Positions 62,319 through 64,000 of a stretch of DNA of 64,000 nt are shown here, piece after piece. The position numbers and the translations under genes are program-made. The notes beneath the pieces were generated by a model, which was not told the origin of the DNA, searched no databases, and saw only the letters and a program-made list of their open reading frames with translations. Origin of the DNA: CAZCJU01 sp964562175 (lineage in GTDB: Bacteria > Bacillota > Clostridia > Oscillospirales > CAG-272); assembly GCA_964562175.1 (NCBI GenBank), contig CAZLRV010000006.1, positions 1 through 64,000 on the forward strand, written 5' to 3'. How positions within the stretch are numbered: position 1 is the first letter of the stretch; each line of letters starts with the position of its first letter.

Positions 62319-63353
62319 ATGTCCGAAAAAAATAAGCAGAAAAACCCGCGTCTCGGCAAGGTCGGCGGTCAGGCGGTGCTTGAGGGCGTTATGATGAGGA
62401 GCGGCGACGAGGTCGCGATCGCATCGCGTATGCCCGACAAGTCGATAAAGATAACACGGCAGAAATTCGTATCTGCGAGAAAAAAGCATAAGGCGTTAAA
62501 TATTCCCTTGCTCCGAGGCGTTATAAACTTCGTTGAGATGATGATGCTCTCATTCAAAACGCTCGATGCTTCCACTGCGGCGTTGGGACTTGAGGAGGAA
62601 GAGCCGTCTAAGTTCGAAAAGTGGCTCGAAAAGGTATTCGGCAAGAGCATTATGAAGGTAATCATGGTGATAAGCACGATACTCGGCGTGCTTTTGGCTG
62701 TAGGTCTGTTTTTCGTTCTGCCGACATATTGCCGTGCCGGAGTTTCGTGGATAGGTCAGAGACTGAGCGGAGATAAGTTTATCCTCTCCGACAACCCGTT
62801 TCTCGTGTCGCTGGTCGAGGGACTTTTGAAGATAATCATATTCATAGTATATTTGGCTCTCATATCACTCATGGGCGATATCAAAAAGACGTTTCAATAC
62901 CACGGTGCGGAGCATAAGTCGGTATTCTGCTACGAAAAGGGTCTGGAGCTTACGGTCGCAAATGTCAAAAAGCAATCACGCTTCCACCCCAGATGCGGAA
63001 CGAGCTTTATGTTTATCATGATCTTGATAGGTATTGCCGTAGGTCTGCTCATACCGACGGGTATTTCACCCGTGCTTCGTTCGCTGATAAAGATACTTCT
63101 CATGCCGATAACGGTCGGAGTGGGCTTTGAATTTATCCTGCTTGCCGGCAAGCACGATAACGTCCTCACGAGGATACTTTCCGCCCCCGGTCTGTGGGTA
63201 CAGCGTTTGACGACAAAGGAACCGAGCGACGATCAGATCGAATGTGCGATAGCCGCTCTCAAATGCGCCATACCCGCCGAATTTCCGAATGCGGAAAAAG
63301 AATACGAGGCGCAAGAGCAAGCCTCCGAGGAAGCAAGCACCGAGGGCGAATAA
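62319..63353 (+). CDS. DUF1385 family membrane protein
   Basis: A 344-residue protein with four or five transmembrane helices (about 105-128, 140-157, 172-193, 238-258, 270-287). Family hallmarks are GGQAVLEGVMMRSGDEVAIASR at the start and YHGAEHKSVFCYEKG and SRFHPRCGTSFMF in the middle. Function unknown. Usual neighbour of prmC and prfA in Firmicutes, as here. An acidic tail (about 325-344) ends the protein. Shine-Dalgarno AAAGGA precedes the ATG; a TATAAT box lies near 62274-62283 without a good -35. Confidence 0.92.
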   Translation: MSEKNKQKNPRLGKVGGQAVLEGVMMRSGDEVAIASRMPDKSIKITRQKFVSARKKHKALNIPLLRGVINFVEMMMLSFKTLDASTAALGLEEEEPSKFEKWLEKVFGKSIMKVIMVISTILGVLLAVGLFFVLPTYCRAGVSWIGQRLSGDKFILSDNPFLVSLVEGLLKIIIFIVYLALISLMGDIKKTFQYHGAEHKSVFCYEKGLELTVANVKKQSRFHPRCGTSFMFIMILIGIAVGLLIPTGISPVLRSLIKILLMPITVGVGFEFILLAGKHDNVLTRILSAPGLWVQRLTTKEPSDDQIECAIAALKCAIPAEFPNAEKEYEAQEQASEEASTEGE

Positions 63354-63357
63354 GTCT

Positions 63358-64000
63358 ATGACATATTCCGAGCTTAGGCGTATGTACCCGGAGCTTTCGC
63401 AGAACGAAAAGGATGTTATCATATGTAGCAGGTGCGCCATTGACAAAAAAGAGCTGTTGCTCGGTGCCGACAAGCCTGTCGGCGAGGCAGAGGCGCATCG
63501 GATAATTTGCGATTATTCTTCACTGCTCGACGGCGAACCGTTGCAATATATAACGGGCAAATGCGATTTTTACGGGCTTGAGCTGTATGTCGATCGAAAT
63601 GTGCTTATTCCCCGCTTCGACACGGAGCTTATAGTGGGATACTGTATTGAAAGCATTCCGCACGGCGTGCTTTTTGCAGACCTTTGCTGCGGCAGTGGCT
63701 GTATAGGCTTGGCGATACTCAAAAACCGCCCCGATCTGCGGTGCGTCTCGGTCGATATTTCCGAAAAGGCTCTTTCGGTGTGTGAAAAAAACGCACGTCT
63801 TTTGGGCGTGGAGGACAGATGTGAGATAATATGTGCCGACGTAAAAAACGGGGACATATACAAAAAGCTGTTTGATATATCGTATATCGTTTCTAATCCT
63901 CCGTACATTCCGACAGAGGATATAGAAAAGCTTGATACAACGGTAAGACATGAGCCGCACTTCGCTCTTGACGGCGGTGCGGACGGACTTGATTTTTACC
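63358..64000 (+). CDS. prmC: Release factor glutamine methyltransferase PrmC (truncated by window end)
   Basis: Partial gene of 214 codons, open at the right edge. It methylates the GGQ glutamine of peptide-chain release factors. Starts MTYSELRRMYPELSQNEKDV, five bases after the DUF1385 stop; family motifs EPLQYITGKCDFYG, LIPRFDTELIV, the SAM loop DLCCGSGCIGLAI and catalytic SNPPYIP are all present in order. prfA normally lies nearby, presumably beyond the window. Confidence 0.95.
   Translation, partial: MTYSELRRMYPELSQNEKDVIICSRCAIDKKELLLGADKPVGEAEAHRIICDYSSLLDGEPLQYITGKCDFYGLELYVDRNVLIPRFDTELIVGYCIESIPHGVLFADLCCGSGCIGLAILKNRPDLRCVSVDISEKALSVCEKNARLLGVEDRCEIICADVKNGDIYKKLFDISYIVSNPPYIPTEDIEKLDTTVRHEPHFALDGGADGLDFY

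Overview
This 64 kb window looks like chromosomal DNA from an uncultured, low-to-mid GC, probably spore-forming member of the Clostridia (Oscillospirales-like). The inference rests on the Firmicutes dcw operon layout (mraZ to ftsZ with a PASTA-type PBP), spoIIR, a gerS-alr pair, a SpoIVFB-like protease, a THF riboswitch in front of folT, ThyX, RqcH and frequent GTG/TTG starts. Two runs of exactly 100 N (44632-44731 and 55908-56007) mark scaffold joins, as in a metagenome-assembled genome. I saw no rRNA, convincing tRNA, CRISPR array, transposase or prophage.

Layout. 1-2.3 kb: rlmD and folT (minus), controlled by a THF riboswitch-terminator. 2.6-5.4 kb: an MBOAT/DHHW acyl-transfer pair (plus). 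5.4-8.4 kb: glmS and corA (minus); a rod-shaped candidate RNA fills the ftsZ-corA gap. 8.5-21.2 kb: dcw division and cell-wall operon (minus) mraZ-rsmH-ftsL-pbp-murE-murF-mraY-ftsW-murG-ftsQ-ftsZ, without murD or ftsA, with phased MraZ boxes. 21.3-25.6 kb: potABCD polyamine importer with a long, apparently attenuated leader. 25.7-32.2 kb: DUF1015-argS-yebC-membrane protein-gerS-like-alr-M50 protease. 32.4-40.6 kb: uvrC-rsmD-coaD-(XRE-cupin-acyl-CoA synthetase)-TIM-barrel epimerase-amidohydrolase-thyX-spoIIR. 40.7-41.1 kb: HPr. 41.2-46.8 kb: nrdR-MBL hydrolase-rimM-trmD-Wzy-like protein-two DUF4330-like proteins. 46.8-52 kb: NERD-FAD oxidoreductase-gpsA-cohesin/BIG2 membrane protein. 52-56 kb: a lone plus-strand hypothetical gene, then two secreted proteins. 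56.1-58.7 kb: nif3-rqcH. 58.7-61.2 kb: feoA-feoB-FeoB-associated peptide (plus). 61.2-62.1 kb: DUF2156. 62.3-64 kb: DUF1385 protein and a truncated prmC.

Most of the window is housekeeping: division and peptidoglycan precursors, translation and tRNA/rRNA modification, DNA repair, and iron, magnesium, folate and polyamine uptake. The less ordinary material is regulatory RNA and fused or extended proteins: the potA leader, the ftsZ-corA RNA candidate, a RimM with a long poly-aspartate tail encoded by a microsatellite, a membrane cohesin/BIG2 protein with a second acidic tail, an XRE-cupin-acyl-CoA synthetase fusion, and a DNRLRE/beta-trefoil/C39 secreted protein next to a cell-wall-sorted partner. 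Several gene starts were set from promoters or Shine-Dalgarno sites rather than from the longest open frame; murE appears to start at an ATA codon.
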